Part shown: piece after piece, positions 61,768 through 64,000 of the stretch | Layout: every line of letters starts with the position of its first letter | Numbering within the stretch: position 1 is the first letter of the stretch | Source of the DNA: Williamsia maris | Lineage (GTDB): Bacteria > Actinomycetota > Actinomycetes > Mycobacteriales > Mycobacteriaceae | Direction: 5' to 3' | Assembly (NCBI RefSeq): GCF_024171815.1 | Contig: NZ_JAMTCJ010000004.1 | Coordinates: forward strand, 372,001-436,000 | DNA length: 64,000 bases | Notes under the pieces: generated by a model | The model's input: only the letters and a program-made list of their open reading frames with translations | Databases searched by the model: none | Told to the model about the DNA's origin: nothing | Translations under genes and position numbers: made by a program

Positions 61768-62793
61768 GTGGCCGCCCATCCCCTCGTGTTCGACTGCGAC
61801 ACCGGCATCGACGACTCGCTGGCCCTGCTCTACCTCCTGGCCCACCCCGACGCCGATCTGCTCGCCGTTCTCTCCACGGCAGGCAACGTGCCCACCGACG
61901 TGGTGTGCGCCAACAACCTCGCCTGGCTCGCGCTGTGTGGCCGGGACGACGTGGAGGTGTGTCTCGGCGCCGCCGCACCGCTGGTCGCCGAGCTGATGAC
62001 GACCGAGGACACGCACGGCCCGTTGGGAATCGGCTACGCCGAACTCCCGCCCGCCCCGACACCGCCCTCGCACCGCGACGCCGCCGACGCCTGGATCGAC
62101 CTCACCACCGAGCGCCCCGGCGAGATCATCGGGTTGGTCACCGGCCCCCTGACCAACCTCGCGATCGCCATCGACCGCGATCCCGGCCTGCCCTCCCGGT
62201 TGCGCCGTCTGGTGGTCATGGGTGGGTCGTTCCATCACCCGGGCAACACCACGCCCACCTCGGAGTGGAACATCGCGGTGGATCCCGAGGCGGCGCAACG
62301 GGTGTTCGCCGCGTTCGGCCACTCCGGGGCGCCCAGCCCGATCATCTGCCCGCTCGATCTCACCGAGACGATCGTGATGACCCCCGATCACCTCGGTCGT
62401 CTGGCCGCGTCGGCGGGCAGCACGCCGGTCGAACAGCCGACGCCGGTGGACGAGCCGGGAACGCGATCGGTGGCCAGCCGGGCGGTCGTCCGGCACCTGG
62501 TCGACGCCATCCGCTTCTACTTCGAGTTCCACGCCGACCACGACGAGGGCTACATCGCCCACATGCACGACCCGTTCGCCGCCGCGGTTGCACTCGATCC
62601 GACCATCACCACGACCCGCCCGGCGTGTGTGGACGTGGAACTCGTCGGCACGTTGACGCGCGGGACGACGGTCGCCGACGAACGTGGGATGTGGGGCCGG
62701 GAGCCCAACGCCGCGATCGCCACCTCGACCGATCCGGAACTGTTCTTCGACGAGCTGATCGAACGCGTCGCGGGGCTCGCGGCACGGTTCTAG
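61768..62793 (+). CDS. Inosine-uridine-type nucleoside hydrolase
   Basis: The 341-aa enzyme cleaves the N-glycosidic bond of ribonucleosides. It starts PLVFDCDTGIDDSLALLYLL, the DxDxxxDD calcium and ribose-binding motif, and has VTGPLTNLAIAID, VVMGGSFHHPGNTTPTSEWNI and HMHDPFAAAV with the late Asp. Substrate preference cannot be read. GTG 61768 is behind a leaderless -10. Its TAG stop shares bases with the convergent glycosyltransferase stop (62790-62793). Confidence 0.93.
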   Translation: MAAHPLVFDCDTGIDDSLALLYLLAHPDADLLAVLSTAGNVPTDVVCANNLAWLALCGRDDVEVCLGAAAPLVAELMTTEDTHGPLGIGYAELPPAPTPPSHRDAADAWIDLTTERPGEIIGLVTGPLTNLAIAIDRDPGLPSRLRRLVVMGGSFHHPGNTTPTSEWNIAVDPEAAQRVFAAFGHSGAPSPIICPLDLTETIVMTPDHLGRLAASAGSTPVEQPTPVDEPGTRSVASRAVVRHLVDAIRFYFEFHADHDEGYIAHMHDPFAAAVALDPTITTTRPACVDVELVGTLTRGTTVADERGMWGREPNAAIATSTDPELFFDELIERVAGLAARF

Positions 62794-63890
62794 CGGATCG
62801 CCATCGGGTGATCGGCGTAGAAACGCAGATGCGCCCGAGCTGCGGCTGCCCACGTCATCGACTCCGCCAGTCGTCGTCCCGACGCGACGCGATCGGCATC
62901 GACGGTCAACGCGTCGGCCAGGGCATCTGCGAGCTGTGGCACGTCGGCGGCGTAGGAGACGCTGTCGCCGAACACCTCCCGCAACACCGGTAGATCGCGC
63001 GTCACCACCGGACGCCCGGCGGCGAGGGCCTCCATGGCGGCGAGACCGAATCCCTCTTTGGTCGACGGGAAGGCGAAGACGTCCGACGCCGCGACCAGCG
63101 CGGGCAGGTCGTCGTCGTCGACGGTGCCCAACACCGTCGGTGTGACATCGAGTTCACCGCGCCGACGGTCGAACTCGGCGCGGTAGTCACGGTAGTCGAA
63201 CAGGGTCTCCCCGCCGGCGAACACCAACGACAACCCCGGATGGGTGGTCTGGAACAGGGCGTACGCGTCGAGCAGATCGATGCTGCCCTTGCGGGGTTCG
63301 ATGCCGCCGACGGCGAGCACGTAGGGGCCGAGCTGCGAACGCCAACGCTCGCGTGCGGCGATCGCGTCGGGGGTGTCGTCGGCGGCGTCGTTGAACCGCT
63401 GTGCGGCAACCCCGTTGGGGATCACGGTGGGATGCAGGTCCCACCCGTCGACGATCTCGTCCGCCACGGCACGGGACACGCAGATCCGTGCGTAGGGGTC
63501 GACGATCGCCTTCTCGTGGCATTCGGCGAGGACCGGGGTGGTGAACTCGTCGAGGTGGTGCACGGTGCGGATGCACGGCCCGACGGCGTTGGCGCTGATG
63601 CAGTCCTGGGCGTGGACGATGTCGTAGTGCTGTCGGTCGAACGCCCGGCGCATGGTCTCGATCGAGCGGACGATCCGATCGGTGACGGTCTCGTCGGGGA
63701 TCGTGGCGAACTCGACGAGCCGCAACCGGACCCGGGGGTCGACCCTGCGGAAGAAACCGCTGTCGGACCCGCGGGCGAGGGACCACACCGTCACGTCGGC
63801 CCCGGCGTCGGCGAGGGCCTCGGCCAAGGCCAGGGTGTGCACCACCCCGCCGCGCGGTTTGGTCGAGTACGTGATCAGCGCGACGCGCAT
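62790..63890 (-). CDS. GT4 glycosyltransferase, MSMEG_0565-like
   Basis: The 366-aa protein has MRVALITYSTKPRGGVVHTLALAEAL, DIVHAQDCISANAV, VIPNGVAAQRFN, VLAVGGIEPRKGSIDLLDAY, and the donor-binding EGFGLAAMEALAAGRPVV. This fits GT-B family 4. The motif TYSTKPRGGVVHTL resembles the MSMEG_0565 family found with nitrilase and radical-SAM genes. ATG 63890 has AAGGGG 6 nt upstream. It lies 11 nt behind a gene that runs off the window edge. Confidence 0.85.
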   Translation of the reverse strand: MRVALITYSTKPRGGVVHTLALAEALADAGADVTVWSLARGSDSGFFRRVDPRVRLRLVEFATIPDETVTDRIVRSIETMRRAFDRQHYDIVHAQDCISANAVGPCIRTVHHLDEFTTPVLAECHEKAIVDPYARICVSRAVADEIVDGWDLHPTVIPNGVAAQRFNDAADDTPDAIAARERWRSQLGPYVLAVGGIEPRKGSIDLLDAYALFQTTHPGLSLVFAGGETLFDYRDYRAEFDRRRGELDVTPTVLGTVDDDDLPALVAASDVFAFPSTKEGFGLAAMEALAAGRPVVTRDLPVLREVFGDSVSYAADVPQLADALADALTVDADRVASGRRLAESMTWAAAARAHLRFYADHPMAIR

Positions 63891-63901
63891 ACCGAACCCC
63901 T

Positions 63902-64000
63902 TCACCGTTCGACGGCCGGGACGGGGTCGAGGACGTAGGTCTCGCTGCGCCGTTCGCCGAGATGGTCGAGGACCCTTCTGGCGCGGGTGATCTCGGCCTC
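63902..64000 (-). CDS. 3' end of an unidentified gene upstream of the glycosyltransferase (partial)
   Basis: The frame is open from the right edge to a TGA at 63902-63904, giving the last 32 residues, ending ETYVLDPVPAVER. The gap to the glycosyltransferase start is only 11 nt, so they are cotranscribed. If the neighbour is the MSMEG_0565-type gene, this could belong to the same cluster, but the fragment is too short to name. Confidence 0.55.
   Translation of the reverse strand, partial: EAEITRARRVLDHLGERRSETYVLDPVPAVER

Overview
This 64 kb window is high-GC actinobacterial chromosome, most likely from a mycolic-acid-containing member of the Mycobacteriales such as Gordonia or a close relative. 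The evidence is a mycobacterial-type proteasome/pupylation locus, mycothiol synthesis (mshC), RbpA, a Ppm1-type polyprenol-phosphate mannosyltransferase, a DprE2-like reductase, an F420-type flavin reductase and many GTG starts. From about 3.5 kb to 59 kb the gene order matches, from memory, the Mycobacterium tuberculosis stretch Rv2049c to Rv2141c, so most of the window is vertically inherited core. Genus assignment is inference. No intergenic stretch exceeds 300 bp.

Layout. 1-3.6 kb: end of a Ter-type stress module (two phosphoribosyltransferase-like proteins, a HAD phosphatase, a double TerD protein). 3.6-9.1 kb: small zinc-finger protein, rbpA with a strong terminator, ppm1, lnt, an amidohydrolase and fxsA. 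9.2-19.1 kb: aerobic cobalamin (B12) genes. cobN lies behind a cobalamin riboswitch and is divergent from cobG-cobH-cobIJ; cobL-cobM-cobK run back towards them. 19-24 kb: DprE2-like SDR, F420-type reductase, L7/L12-like membrane protein, M24 peptidase, 5'-3' exonuclease and a DUF4333 protein. 24-37 kb: one long minus-strand block with mpa, dop, pup-prcB-prcA, pafA, pafB-pafC, tatA, tatC and helY. 37-46 kb: trmI, a Cas4/RecB-like nuclease, a thioesterase, metH-HAD-hisE-hisG and a PAC2 protein. 46-49.6 kb: nitrite reductase operon (unknown 115-aa protein, nirB, nirD). 50-54.5 kb: uppP, histidine phosphatase, DUF3090 and SCO1664-family genes, then mshC. 54.5-59 kb: lipoprotein, DUF5703, pyrD, PEBP and M20 peptidase. 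59-64 kb: tRNA-Leu(GAG), gluconokinase, an unusual zinc-finger SDR, a DinB-like protein, nucleoside hydrolase and a glycosyltransferase.

Functional links. B12 synthesis serves the B12-dependent methionine synthase MetH encoded 25 kb away. Mpa, PrcBA, Pup, Dop and PafA form the complete Pup-proteasome pathway, with the DNA-damage regulators PafBC directly downstream. Many starts lie 6-8 nt after a TANNNT -10 box, the signature of leaderless transcripts, and several divergent pairs share only about 51-53 bp.

The most unusual structures are two intergenic arrays (19,891-20,099 and 39,694-39,825). Each consists of 21-22 bp tandem units in two opposed blocks and shares a TTGGGCACG-like core. They are neither coding nor CRISPR, and I do not recognise them.
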